Assembly (NCBI GenBank): GCA_029553375.1
Contig: JAKPCH010000018.1
Span: 60,616-124,615 of the forward strand
DNA from: Deltaproteobacteria bacterium
GTDB lineage: Bacteria > Desulfobacterota > Syntrophia > Syntrophales > UBA8958
Reading direction: 5' to 3'
DNA length: 64,000 bases
Positions 11,128 to 24,871 of this stretch are shown here, piece after piece. The notes under the pieces are model-generated. The model saw only the letters and a program-made list of their open reading frames with translations. It searched no databases and was not told where the DNA came from. The position numbers and the translations under genes were made by a program. The stretch's first letter is position 1. Every line of letters starts with the position of its first letter.

Positions 11128-12435
11128 ATGATCTACAACGAAGATTTCGAGACCCTGCCCCGGGAGGCCCTGGAGGCCCTGCAGCTCAAGCGCCTGCGGC
11201 AGGTGACGGAACGGGTCTATCACACCGTCGCCTTTTACAGGAGGGCCTTCGACGAGGCCGGCGTCAAGCCCGACGACATCAGGAGCCTCACGGACCTGCG
11301 GAGGCTCCCCTTCACCACGAAGAAGGATCTCCAGGACAACTACCCCTTCGGACTCTTCGCCGTGCCCATGAGCAGCATCGTCCGCCTCCATGCCTCCTCG
11401 GGGACGACGGGGCGCGCCACCGTCGTGGGTTACACGAAGAGGGACATCGACACCTGGTCGGAGCTCATGGCCCGCTGTTTCGTCGCCGCCTCGGTGACGA
11501 AGAACGACATCATCCACAACGCCTACGGCTACGGCCTCTTCACGGGGGGTCTGGGGGTCCACTACGGGGCCGAGCGCCTCGGCGCCAGCGTCATCCCCAT
11601 CTCGGGGGGCAACACGAAGAGGCAGATCATGATCCTCCAGGACTTCGGCCCGACGGTCATCTGCTGCACCCCCTCCTACGCCCTGAACCTCGCCGAGCAG
11701 GGGCGGTCCATGGGGGTGGACATGGAGGCCCTCAAGCTCCGGGTGGGCGTCTTCGGGGCCGAGCCGTGGAGCGACACGATGCGCCAGCAGATCGAGGCCT
11801 CCTTGAACATCACGGCCCTCAACATCTACGGCCTGTCGGAGATCATGGGCCCGGGGGTCGCCATGGAATGCCTGGAGGGACGGGAAGGGATGCACATTTT
11901 CGAGGACCACTTCCTCGTCGAGACCATCGACCCCGTCTCGGGTGAGGTCCTCCCCCCGGGGGAACAGGGGGAACTGGTCTTCACCACCCTGACGAAGGAG
12001 GCCTTCCCCCTCATCCGCTACCGCACCCGCGACATCTCCCGTCTCTTCGCCGCCCCCTGCCGCTGCGGCCGGACCCTCTACCGCATGGACCGCGTCATGG
12101 GCAGGAGCGACGACATGCTCATCATCCGCGGCGTGAACGTCTTCCCCTCCCAGATCGAGGCCGTCCTCATGGGTATCGAGGGGCTGGAACCCCACTACCA
12201 GCTCATCGTGGACCGGGCGGGGACCCTGGACACCCTCGAGGTCCAGGTGGAGGTGACGGAGAGCCTCTTCGCCAACGCCGACGAGGTGAAGGTCCTCCAG
12301 AGGCTCGACCGGCGCATCACCAAGGATCTCAAGGACTATCTGGGGATCACGGCGAAGGTGAAACTCGTGGAGCCCAAGTCACTCCAGAGATCGGAGGGGA
12401 AGATCAGCCGCGTCATCGATCGCCGCAAAATCTAA
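11128..12435 (+). CDS. paaK: Phenylacetate-CoA ligase family (AMP-forming)
   Basis: [78 protein letters not shown]. Confidence 0.9.
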   Translation: MIYNEDFETLPREALEALQLKRLRQVTERVYHTVAFYRRAFDEAGVKPDDIRSLTDLRRLPFTTKKDLQDNYPFGLFAVPMSSIVRLHASSGTTGRATVVGYTKRDIDTWSELMARCFVAASVTKNDIIHNAYGYGLFTGGLGVHYGAERLGASVIPISGGNTKRQIMILQDFGPTVICCTPSYALNLAEQGRSMGVDMEALKLRVGVFGAEPWSDTMRQQIEASLNITALNIYGLSEIMGPGVAMECLEGREGMHIFEDHFLVETIDPVSGEVLPPGEQGELVFTTLTKEAFPLIRYRTRDISRLFAAPCRCGRTLYRMDRVMGRSDDMLIIRGVNVFPSQIEAVLMGIEGLEPHYQLIVDRAGTLDTLEVQVEVTESLFANADEVKVLQRLDRRITKDLKDYLGITAKVKLVEPKSLQRSEGKISRVIDRRKI

Positions 12436-12451
12436 CGACGGAGGGAGAACC

Positions 12452-12883
12452 ATGAAAGTCGAGCAGATCTCCGTGTTCCTCGAGAACAAGCCCGGCGGCC
12501 TCGAGGAGGTCACCCGCATCATCAAAGACGCCGACATCAACATCCGCACCCTCTCTCTGGCCGATACGACGGACTTCGGCATCCTGCGCCTCATCGTCAA
12601 CGACGTGGACAAGGCCAGCCGGGTCCTGAGGGACAACGGCCTGAGGGTGAGCCGGACGACCGTCGTGGCCGTGGAGGTGCCGGACCGGCCCGGGGGTCTC
12701 CACGGGATCCTCGAGGTCCTGGCGAGGGAGAACATCAACGTCGAGTACCTCTACGCCTTCGTGGAGAAGAGCGGGGAGAACGCCGTCATCATCTTCCGCT
12801 TCGACGATTCCGACGCGGCCATCGAGGTGTTGAAAAAAAATAACTTCACCGTCCTTTCGGGGGACAAGCTCTACTCCCTCTGA
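12452..12883 (+). CDS. Tandem ACT-domain protein
   Basis: [39 protein letters not shown]...[30 protein letters not shown]: two ACT modules. Confidence 0.9.
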   Translation: MKVEQISVFLENKPGGLEEVTRIIKDADINIRTLSLADTTDFGILRLIVNDVDKASRVLRDNGLRVSRTTVVAVEVPDRPGGLHGILEVLARENINVEYLYAFVEKSGENAVIIFRFDDSDAAIEVLKKNNFTVLSGDKLYSL

Positions 12884-12945
12884 GGCGGTCCCGGTCCATA
12901 GCTCGTATTTTTACCTAAAATTCTTATCTTAACGGAGGAGGTATC

Positions 12946-13623
12946 ATGGCCATCAGGAAGAAAGAGGCGTGGCAGCTCGTGGAGGAACAGCTCACCAAGT
13001 GGAACGTCTCCACGAAGGAGAAGAAGAAGGAGGAGGGGGAAAAACCCAGACCTGTCATCACCATCTCCCGGGAGGCGGGCTGCGGGGGGACCAAGATCGC
13101 CAAGATGCTGGCCGAGAGGCTCGGGATGGATCTCATGGGGGGCAAGATCATCCAGATGGTCGCCGAGAGCGTGGAGATGAGCGAGAAGGTGGTCCAGTCC
13201 CTCGACGAGAAGGAGATCACCAAGAGGGACGACTGGTTGAACTCCCTCTTCGAGACCCGCCACCTCTGGCCCGACCAGTACCTCCATCACCTGACGAAGG
13301 TCATCGGCACCATCGGCCGACACGGCAACGCCATCATCCTCGGGCGGGGCGCCAATTTCATCCTCCCCGAGCAGGACACCTTCCGGGTGAGGATCATGGC
13401 CCCCTACGAGGTGAAGGTCAAGAACATCCTAAGGACCACCCGGGAGGAGGCGGAACGTTACCTCATCAAGACGGAGGCGGACCGCCGCGCCTTCATCCGC
13501 AAGTACTTCAACCAGGACGTCACCGACCCCGTCCACTACGACCTCACCATCAACATGAGGGCCATAACCGTCGAGGGGGCCGTGGAGGCCATCATCGCCG
13601 CCTTCAAGTCCTGGCGCCCCTGA
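12946..13623 (+). CDS. Cytidylate kinase-like family protein
   Basis: PVITISREAGCGGTKIAKMLAERLGMDL and HGNAIILGRGANFIL, typical of the cytidylate-kinase-like family. Confidence 0.75.
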   Translation: MAIRKKEAWQLVEEQLTKWNVSTKEKKKEEGEKPRPVITISREAGCGGTKIAKMLAERLGMDLMGGKIIQMVAESVEMSEKVVQSLDEKEITKRDDWLNSLFETRHLWPDQYLHHLTKVIGTIGRHGNAIILGRGANFILPEQDTFRVRIMAPYEVKVKNILRTTREEAERYLIKTEADRRAFIRKYFNQDVTDPVHYDLTINMRAITVEGAVEAIIAAFKSWRP

Positions 13624-13629
13624 GGGCCC

Positions 13630-15085
13630 TCAGCCCTTGATGCACCCCACCGTGCGGAGCCTGGCCACCTTCCTGGCCAGGCCGGCACGGTGGACCACCT
13701 CCACCACGTGATCCACCCTTTTGTAGGCCTCGGGGATCTCCTCCCGGAGGGTCCCCTTGCCGGAGGCCATGACGATCACCCCCCGCTCGGCCATCTCCCG
13801 ATGGATGGCCCTCCCCTTGCTCGCCTTCGTCGCCTGGGCGCGGCTCATCAAGCGCCCCGCCCCGTGGCAGGCGCTGCCGAAGGTCTCCCGGTAGGCCACC
13901 TCCGTCCCGGTGAGGATGTAGGACCCCGTGCCCATGTCGCCGGGGATCAAAACGGGCTGGCCCACGGGGCGGTAGCGGGCGGGCACGAGGGGGTGACCCG
14001 GCGGCAGGGCCCTCGTGGCCCCCTTGCGATGGACACAGAGGGTAATCTCCCCCCCCTCGACGGGGAAGCGTTCGATCTTGGCGATATTGTGACAGACGTC
14101 GTACAGGAGATTCATGGCGATCTTGACGGGCGACAGGCCGAGGGCCTTGGCGAAGGTCTCCCTCGTCCAGTGGGTCAGCATCTGGCGGTTCGCCCAGGCG
14201 TAGTTGGCGGCGCAGGCCATGGCGGCCAGGTAGTCCTTCCCCGCCGGAGAGGAGAGATAGGCGCAGGCGAGCTGACGATCCGGGAGGGGGAAGCCGAGGC
14301 GGGGGATCTCCTTGACCATCATGGCCAGGTAGTCGTCGCAGATCTGGTAGCCGAGGCCCCGGGAACCGCTGTGGAGAAAGACCGTCACCTGGCCGAGGAA
14401 CAAGCCGAAGAGGGCGGCCGCCTGCTCGTCGAAGATCTCCTCCACCACCTCGATCTCGAGGAAGTGGTTTCCCGACCCGAGGGTCCCCAGCTGTTCCCGC
14501 CCCCTCTCCAGGGCCCGGTCGCTGACCCTGTCCGGGTCGGCCCCCTCCATGCAGCCCCCGTCCTCCGTCGTCTCCAGGTCGCCCTCGGTGCCGTAGCCGT
14601 GGCGGACGGCCCAGCGGGCCCCCTCCTCCAGGACCTTCCGTTCCTCCTTGAGGGAGAGCTTCAGCTCCCCCTTCGAACCCACGCCGGACGGGATGGCCTC
14701 GAAAAGGGCGGCGACGAGGTCCGGGAGTCTTGCCTTGATCTCCTCGAACCGGAGGCGGGTGGTCAGGACGCGACAGCCGCAGTTGATGTCGTACCCCACG
14801 CCCCCGGGGGAAATGATGCCCTCCTCGAGGTCGAAGGCGGCCACGCCGCCGATGGGGAAACCGTAACCCCAATGGACGTCGGGCATGGCGAGGGAACGAC
14901 CCACGATCCCGGGGAGGTGGGCCACGTTCTCCACCTGTTTCGGGCTCTCGTCCCCCTTCATCTCCCCCAGGAGGCGGGCGTCGGCATAGATGAGACCCGG
15001 GACCCTCATCCCGCCCCTCTTGGGTATCTCCCAGCGGTAATCGTCGATCTTCTTGAGTTCCTGACGGCTCTCCATAACCATCCCT
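13630..15085 (-). CDS. rtcB: RtcB family tRNA-splicing/RNA repair ligase
   Basis: MPDVHWGYGFPIGGVAAFD, GGVGYDINCGCRVL, LGSGNHFLEIE, HSGSRGLGYQI, CHGAGRLMSR. Confidence 0.96.
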
Positions 15086-15088
15086 TCT

Positions 15089-15517
15089 TCAGATATCGAG
15101 GATGAAACGGGCACGCCATCCCCGGGCGGTTTTGCTCACCTCCGCCTTATGGTACGTCACGGCCTTCACCTCCGTGCCCGCCTCGTGCCGGGCGGGGTCG
15201 AAGGTCTCGCCCCTCAAGACGGCCTCGAGGGAGTGCTCATAAAGACCGAGGATCTCGATCCCGGCGGCGGTGAAACCGCCTACGTTGTAGAGACCGAGGA
15301 GCTCCCGCAGATAGTTGATCAACAGATCCGTCCGGTCCAGGCCGGAGACGGCGATCCTCCTCTCCTCCTCCTCTTTAAGGGGCGACGGCGTAAGGACCCT
15401 GCAGAGGGCCCTCCCCGCCCCGGCGAAGACCTCCTCAAGGGTGGGCGCCGTCACCTCCACCCCCAGGTCCGCCGTGTGATCAAAGAGGCGGTAAGACGCC
15501 GTTTCCTTCTTCGTCAT
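15089..15517 (-). CDS. Archease
   Basis: YRLFDHTADLGVEVTAPTLEEVFAGAGRAL...VKAVTYHKAEV; directly upstream of rtcB. Confidence 0.93.
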   Translation of the reverse strand: MTKKETASYRLFDHTADLGVEVTAPTLEEVFAGAGRALCRVLTPSPLKEEEERRIAVSGLDRTDLLINYLRELLGLYNVGGFTAAGIEILGLYEHSLEAVLRGETFDPARHEAGTEVKAVTYHKAEVSKTARGWRARFILDI

Positions 15518-17966
15518 CTTCCTCGCCGTCCGCCGCTCCCTGTTCCCGCTCCACCCGGGCCAGGCCCACGAGGCGCTCCCCTTCCTCCAGGTCGAGGAGC
15601 CTGACCCCCTGGGTGGCCCGGTGGATCAGGGGGATCTCCTCCACGCCCAGACGCAGGAGCTTGCCGGCGTCGCTGATGAGGATCAGGTCCTCGTCGCCCG
15701 CCACCTGGCAGATCCCCGAGACCAATCCGACCTTGGGGACCGTCCTGATGTTGATCGTCCCCTTGCCGCCCCGGCTCTGGAGGCGGTATTCCTCCGTCAG
15801 GGTCCTCTTTCCGTAACCCCTTTCCGTCACGGTGACCACGGAGGTCCCCTCCGCCGGTATCTCGACGCCGACGACCGTGTCGTCATCCTCCATGGTGATG
15901 CCCCTGACACCGCGGGCCTGGCGCCCCATGTCGCGGACCTCCGTCTCGGAGAAGCGGATGGCCTTGCCCCGGCGCGTGGCGAGGAAGATGTCCTGGTCGC
16001 CCGTCGTGAGGCGGCAGTCGATGAGTTCGTCGCCCTCGTCGACGGAGACGGCGATGATGCCCGTGCTGCGGGGGTTGGCGTAGGCCGACAGGGGGGTTTT
16101 CTTGATCACCCCCCGCTTCGTCACCATGACGACGAAACGGTCATCGGAGAACTCCTTGACGGGTACCGTGGCCGCCGGCCTCTCACCGGGGGAGAGGTTC
16201 ACGAGGTTGACGATGGCCTTGCCCTTCGCCGCACGGCCGGCCTGGGGTATCTGGTAGACCTTCAGCCAGTACACCCGCCCGACGTTGGTGAAGATCAGGA
16301 CGTAGGCGTGGGTCGAGGCGGTGAAGACCTTCGCGACGAAATCCTCCTCCTTCGTCCCCATGGCCGTCTTGCCCCGGCCGCCCCGGCGCTGGCTCCGGTA
16401 GAGGCTGACGGGGTTGCGCTTGATGTAGCCCGAGTGGGTGATGGTCACCACCATCTCCTCCTCGACGATCATGTCCTCGACGTCGATGTCCTCGGGGTGG
16501 AGGACGATCTCCGTCCGTCGTTCGTCGCCGTAACGTTCCCTGATCTCCGTCAGCTCCTGGACGATGACGTCGAGGACCTTTTGCGGGTCGTCGAGGATCG
16601 CCTGGAGGTCCCTGATGAGGGCCGTCTGCTCTTCATAGTCCTTGGCGATCTTCTCCCTCTCCAGGGAGGTGAGGCGCTGGAGACGCATCTCGAGGATGGC
16701 CCTGGCCTGTTCCTCCGAGAGGTCGAAACCCTCCCGGAGGGCCAAAGAGGCCTCTCTGGGGCCCGCCGAAGCCTTGATGACGGCGATGATCTCGTCGATA
16801 CGGGCGAGGGCCTTCATGAGACCTTCGAGGATATGGGCCCGCTCCTTCGCCGCCTTGAGGTCGTGGCGCGTCCTGCGGACCACGATCTGTTTCCGGTACT
16901 CCACGAAGGAGGAGATCATCTCCTTGAGGTTGAAGACCTTGGGCTGGTTCCCCTCGATGGCCAGCATGATCACCCCGAAGGAAGACTCCATCTGGGTGTG
17001 TTTGTACAACTGATTGAGGATCGCGTTGGCGGCCTCGTCCCTCTTCAGGTCGAGGACGATGCGGATCCCCTCGCGGTCCGACTCGTCCCTCAGGTCGGAG
17101 ACGCCCTCGATCCGCTTCTCCTTGATCAACTCGGAGATCTTCTCGATGAGGTTCGCCTTGTTCACCTGATAGGGGAGCTCGGTGACGACGATGCTCTCCC
17201 GATCGGTCCGGGCGTTGCGTTCGATCATGGCCCGGGCGCGGATCTTGATGATCCCCCGGCCCGTCTCGTAGGCCGAGACGATGCCGTCGATGCCGTTGAT
17301 GAAGCCGGCCGTGGGGAAGTCCGGCCCCGGGATGTACCTCATCAGCTCCCTCACGGTGATCCCGGGGTTCCTGATCAGGGCGACGGTCCCGTCGATGACC
17401 TCCCTGAGGTTGTGGGGCGGGATGTTCGTGGCGACACCGACGGCGATGCCCGAGGTGCCGTTGAGGAGCAACAGGGGGATCCGGGTGGGGAGGAGGGAGG
17501 GTTCCCTGAGGGATTCGTCGTAGTTGGGCACGAAGTCCACCGTGTCCTTCTCCAGGTCCGCCATGATCTCCTCGGCGATGCGGGCCATGCGGATCTCCGT
17601 GTAGCGCATCGCCGCGGGGGGATCGCCGTCGAGGGACCCGAAGTTGCCCTGCCCGTCGATGAGGGGGTAGCGCATGTTGAAGTCCTGGGCCATGCGGACG
17701 ATGGTGTCGTAGGCCGCCGCGTCCCCGTGGGGGTGGTACTTGCCGATGATGTCGCCGACGATGCGGGCGGATTTCCGATAAGGCCGGTTCCACCGGTTGC
17801 CCATCTCGTACATGGCGAAGAGGACGCGGCGGTGGACGGGCTTCAGTCCGTCCCGGACGTCGGGTATGGCCCGGCCGATGATGACGCTCATGGCGTAGTC
17901 CATGTAGGACCTTCTCATCTCGTCCTCGATGTTCACCGGGACGGACCGTTGTAACACTGGCTCCAT
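15480..17966 (-). CDS. gyrA: DNA gyrase subunit A
   Basis: MDYAMSVIIGRAIPDVRDGLKPVHRRVLFAM, YHPHGDAAAYDTIVRMAQDF, GyrA box QRRGGRG. Confidence 0.98.
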   Translation of the reverse strand: MEPVLQRSVPVNIEDEMRRSYMDYAMSVIIGRAIPDVRDGLKPVHRRVLFAMYEMGNRWNRPYRKSARIVGDIIGKYHPHGDAAAYDTIVRMAQDFNMRYPLIDGQGNFGSLDGDPPAAMRYTEIRMARIAEEIMADLEKDTVDFVPNYDESLREPSLLPTRIPLLLLNGTSGIAVGVATNIPPHNLREVIDGTVALIRNPGITVRELMRYIPGPDFPTAGFINGIDGIVSAYETGRGIIKIRARAMIERNARTDRESIVVTELPYQVNKANLIEKISELIKEKRIEGVSDLRDESDREGIRIVLDLKRDEAANAILNQLYKHTQMESSFGVIMLAIEGNQPKVFNLKEMISSFVEYRKQIVVRRTRHDLKAAKERAHILEGLMKALARIDEIIAVIKASAGPREASLALREGFDLSEEQARAILEMRLQRLTSLEREKIAKDYEEQTALIRDLQAILDDPQKVLDVIVQELTEIRERYGDERRTEIVLHPEDIDVEDMIVEEEMVVTITHSGYIKRNPVSLYRSQRRGGRGKTAMGTKEEDFVAKVFTASTHAYVLIFTNVGRVYWLKVYQIPQAGRAAKGKAIVNLVNLSPGERPAATVPVKEFSDDRFVVMVTKRGVIKKTPLSAYANPRSTGIIAVSVDEGDELIDCRLTTGDQDIFLATRRGKAIRFSETEVRDMGRQARGVRGITMEDDDTVVGVEIPAEGTSVVTVTERGYGKRTLTEEYRLQSRGGKGTINIRTVPKVGLVSGICQVAGDEDLILISDAGKLLRLGVEEIPLIHRATQGVRLLDLEEGERLVGLARVEREQGAADGEEDDEEGNGVLPPL

Positions 17967-18000
17967 GGTCAACTCCCCTTTTTCTCCCTACGGCGCCCCG

Positions 18001-21569
<3,569 letters not shown>

Positions 21570-21727
21570 CTCGCGTCCGGTTTATGTCCTATGTCTTTAA
21601 AAAATCTTCAATAGAAAGATAAGTTTCAATAGGAACGCCTGTGGAAAAGGGGATAACGTTTCCAAAAGCCTTTAATATCAAACTTCAAGGCAGGAAAAGA
21701 CCCGTGGTGATCTTTGTTGATGGCCTG
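21570..21727. other. Candidate oriC-associated AT-rich intergenic region (dnaN/dnaA)
   Basis: 158 bp AT-rich spacer in a GC-rich genome, containing TGTGGAAAA (21640-21648, one mismatch to the DnaA box TGTGGATAA), flanked by dnaA and dnaN. Confidence 0.4.
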
Positions 21728-23083
21728 TCAATACCTGCTCCTCAATAGGTCCTCGATCTCGTCCATGAGTCTCTTTACCCCGGGGTCCGTCTCCCTCACC
21801 TTCTCCATCTTGTGACAGGCATGGATGACCGTCGAGTGATCGCGGCCCCCGATCTTCTCTCCGATATCGGGGAAGGAGGCCTCGGTGATCTTTCTGGCCA
21901 GATACATGGCTATCTGCCGAGATAAGGCTATCTGTTTGTTCTTTTTTGGTGATTTTATGTCGGAAACCTTCACGCCCGTCTTGGCGGCCACGGCCTTGAC
22001 GATCTCGTCGATGGACAGATCGTTGCGGGAGGTACGACGGATCATGTTCTTGAGGACCTCCCGGACGAGGTCCGTGTCGATGGGCCGTTCCTTGAGGGAG
22101 GCGTAGGCCACGATCCTCAGGAGAAAACCCTCGATCTCGCGGATGTTGGACTCCGAATGGGAGGCGATGTAATATGCGACGCTGTCCGGCAGATCGATAT
22201 TGTTCTCCTGGGTTTTCTTCTTGATGATGGCCACCTTCGTCTCCGTTTCGGGGGGCTGGATGTCGGCGATGAGACCCCACTCGAAGCGGGAACGGAGCCT
22301 GTCTTCGAGATTAGGTATTTCCTTGGGGAATTTGTCGCTCGTGACGACGATCTGTTTTCCCGTGTCGTGGAGGGAATTGAAGGTGTGGAAGAACTCCTCC
22401 TGGGTCCTTTCCTTACCCGCTATGAACTGGATGTCGTCCATCAACAGACAGTCGATGTTGCGGTATTTGTCGCGGAAGGACTGCATCTTGTCGTAGCGGA
22501 TGCAGTTGATCATCTCGTTCATGAAGGCCTCGGCGGAGATGTAAAGGACGTTCATGTGGGGATAGAGGTTGATCGTGTGGAGGCCGATGGCGTTGAGGAG
22601 GTGGGTTTTACCCAGGCCGACCCCCCCGTAGATGAAGAGGGGGTTATAGTTCTTGGCCGGTTTTTCCGCCACGGCGACGGATGTGGCGTGGGCGAACTGA
22701 TTAGACGGCCCGACGACGAATCTCTCGAAACTGTAGTTGGGGTTGAGGCTGGGGTTGACCTGTTTCAGGCGCCTCTCGTTCTCCGGGACCCTCTTCCCCT
22801 CGGCCGGAGACGCCGCCTGCGGGGGCTTGTCGCCTTTCATCTTCCCGTGGTGGATGGAGATCTCGACGACCAGCTCCTTACCCTGCACGGTCTTGACGGA
22901 GTTGCGGATGAGATCCAGGTAGTGGTCCGTGATCCAGTCCTTGAAGAAGCGGTTCGGGACGCCCAGACGGAAGACGTCCTCTTCGATACCAAGAAAGCGC
23001 AGGGGCCTTATCCACGTATCGAAATTTTGTTTACTCAAACTTTTTTCAATTAAATCAATTACTTGATTCCAAATATCGTTCAT
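21728..23083 (-). CDS. dnaA: Chromosomal replication initiator DnaA
   Basis: NPLFIYGGVGLGKTHLLNAIG Walker A, LLMDDIQFIAGKERTQEEFFHTFN, GGRDHSTVIHACHK DnaA-box binding signature. Confidence 0.98.
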   Translation of the reverse strand: MNDIWNQVIDLIEKSLSKQNFDTWIRPLRFLGIEEDVFRLGVPNRFFKDWITDHYLDLIRNSVKTVQGKELVVEISIHHGKMKGDKPPQAASPAEGKRVPENERRLKQVNPSLNPNYSFERFVVGPSNQFAHATSVAVAEKPAKNYNPLFIYGGVGLGKTHLLNAIGLHTINLYPHMNVLYISAEAFMNEMINCIRYDKMQSFRDKYRNIDCLLMDDIQFIAGKERTQEEFFHTFNSLHDTGKQIVVTSDKFPKEIPNLEDRLRSRFEWGLIADIQPPETETKVAIIKKKTQENNIDLPDSVAYYIASHSESNIREIEGFLLRIVAYASLKERPIDTDLVREVLKNMIRRTSRNDLSIDEIVKAVAAKTGVKVSDIKSPKKNKQIALSRQIAMYLARKITEASFPDIGEKIGGRDHSTVIHACHKMEKVRETDPGVKRLMDEIEDLLRSRY

Positions 23084-23099
23084 TTTCCGTCATTTCTCA

Positions 23100-23125
23100 A
23101 CAGGTTTGTCAACACCTGTGAATAA
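23100..23125. promoter_or_regulatory. Inverted repeat plus DnaA-box-like site upstream of dnaA
   Basis: ACAGGT-ttgtcaac-ACCTGT (23100-23119) overlapping TGTGAATAA (23117-23125, one mismatch to TGTGGATAA). Another near-match, TTATCCACG, lies at 23008-23016 in the dnaA 5' coding region. Confidence 0.45.
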
Positions 23126-23139
23126 GTTTCTCTGGGACC

Positions 23140-23994
23140 TCACAGTTTCAGGAGGAGCCCCAGGAGGCGGTCGAGCTCCTCGACGGAAGAGAAGAGGATC
23201 TCTATTCTCCCCGAGCCATCCCGTCCCCTGAGACGGACGGGGGCGAGGAACCGCTCCGTCAGCCTCTTTTCGAGGTCTTGAAAGTACGGCTCCCTTTTTC
23301 TCTCCCCCCCTTTTTCCCTCTTGGCCTCGGACATGAGACGGACAAGACGTTCCGTGCCCCTGACGGTGAGGGAGCGGTTTTGGACGACCCTGAGGGCCCG
23401 CAGTTGGTCGGACGGTTCGGGGAGGGCGAGGAGGGCCCGGGCGTGGCCGGTGCTGATCTTCTTCTCCACCAGGGCCTTCTTCACCTCCTGGGGCAGTTTC
23501 AGGAGCCTCAGGGTGTTGGCGACGGTGGAACGATCCTTCCCTACCCGGGCGGCGATCTCCTCCTGGGTGAGGCCGAACCGACCCATCAGGGTCGCGTAGG
23601 CCTCCCCCTCCTCGATGGGGTTCAGGTCTTCCCGCTGGAGGTTCTCGATGAGGGAGATCTCGGCCAGGTCTCGATCCTCCGCTTCCCGGATGACGACGGG
23701 TACCTCTTTTATCCCCGCCTCCTGAGCCGCCCGCCAGCGTCTCTCGCCGGCGATGATCTCGTAGCCCCCCTCGGTCAGCCTCCTGACCACGAGGGGCTGG
23801 ATGATGCCGTTTTTCTTCACCGAAGCGACGAGCCCCTCCTGTTGCTCCGCCTTGAAGTCCCTGCGGGGCTGGAAGCGGTTCGGCCTGAGTTCCTCGATCC
23901 CGACGGTCAGGTAGTCGAGACGTTTGTCGAGGTTCTTGGCCAGATCGGGGAAGAGGGCGCCGAGACCCTTCCCGAGGGTGGGCTTGGGGGACAT
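23140..23994 (-). CDS. parB: Chromosome partitioning protein ParB
   Basis: GLGALFPD, LRPNRFQPRRDF, IIAGERRWRAAQEAG, LIENLQREDLNPIEEGEAY, HTH RVGKDRSTVANTLRLL. Confidence 0.96.
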   Translation of the reverse strand: MSPKPTLGKGLGALFPDLAKNLDKRLDYLTVGIEELRPNRFQPRRDFKAEQQEGLVASVKKNGIIQPLVVRRLTEGGYEIIAGERRWRAAQEAGIKEVPVVIREAEDRDLAEISLIENLQREDLNPIEEGEAYATLMGRFGLTQEEIAARVGKDRSTVANTLRLLKLPQEVKKALVEKKISTGHARALLALPEPSDQLRALRVVQNRSLTVRGTERLVRLMSEAKREKGGERKREPYFQDLEKRLTERFLAPVRLRGRDGSGRIEILFSSVEELDRLLGLLLKL

Positions 23995-24765
23995 CTATAC
24001 CCTCCCGTTTCTCATGATTTCACCGGCCAGTTCCATGTAGGCCGCCGCCCCCCGGGACCTGATGTCGTAAAGGAGGACGGGGAGACCGTGACTCGGACTC
24101 TCGGAGAGACGCACGTTACGGGGGATGACGGTGTTGAAGACCTTGGCCCCGAAGTGACGCCTTACCTCTTCGCTTACCCGATGGGAGAGGAGATTGCGGG
24201 TGTCGAACATCGTCAGGAGGATCCCCGCCATGGTCAGGGAGGGGTTGAAGGCAAAGCGGATGAGACGGACGGTGTTCAGGAGATTGGCGAGTCCCTCCAT
24301 GGCAAAGTACTCGCACTGGAGGGGGACGATATAGTGATCCGCCGCCACGAGGGCGCTGACGGTGAGGATCCCCAGGGAAGGGGGACAATCCAGGAGGATG
24401 TAGTGGAAGGAGCCCTTCATTCCCGCCAGGAGGTCCTTCAGCTTACGTTCCCGCTGATCGAGATGGACGAACTCGACCTCGACGCCGATGAGGTTCTGAT
24501 CCGACGGCAGGACGTGGAGATGGGGCAGACGGGTGGGACGGATGACCTCCTCCACGGGCAGCTGTCCGATGAGGGCGTGGTAGAGGTTCCTACCCCCGAC
24601 GGCGCCGCGGTCGATCCCCACACCCGTCGTGGCGTTCCCCTGGGGATCGCAATCGACGAGGAGGACCTCCTGCTCCGCCGTGGCCAGGGAGGCGGCGAGG
24701 TTGATGGCCGTCGTCGTCTTGCCTACGCCACCCTTTTGATTGGCAATGGCTATTATTTTACCCAT
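23995..24765 (-). CDS. parA: Chromosome partitioning ATPase ParA/Soj
   Basis: MGKIIAIANQKGGVGKTTTAINLAASLA (deviant Walker A), DCDPQGNATTGVG, LLDCPPSLGILTV. Confidence 0.97.
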   Translation of the reverse strand: MGKIIAIANQKGGVGKTTTAINLAASLATAEQEVLLVDCDPQGNATTGVGIDRGAVGGRNLYHALIGQLPVEEVIRPTRLPHLHVLPSDQNLIGVEVEFVHLDQRERKLKDLLAGMKGSFHYILLDCPPSLGILTVSALVAADHYIVPLQCEYFAMEGLANLLNTVRLIRFAFNPSLTMAGILLTMFDTRNLLSHRVSEEVRRHFGAKVFNTVIPRNVRLSESPSHGLPVLLYDIRSRGAAAYMELAGEIMRNGRV

Positions 24766-24871
24766 TTTATTTTCTTGATGACAACCAACCGAGAGCGAGA
24801 GAGAGACTACCACAAAAGCAAGGTCTTGGGAAGAGTTTTCCCGTCCCGTCAATACAGTTTATGTATAAGAT

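Noticed and set aside
15621-17954. 777-aa plus-strand ORF opposite gyrA
   Set aside because: Pure antisense of gyrA, Val/Asp/Gly/His-rich, no recognisable motifs.
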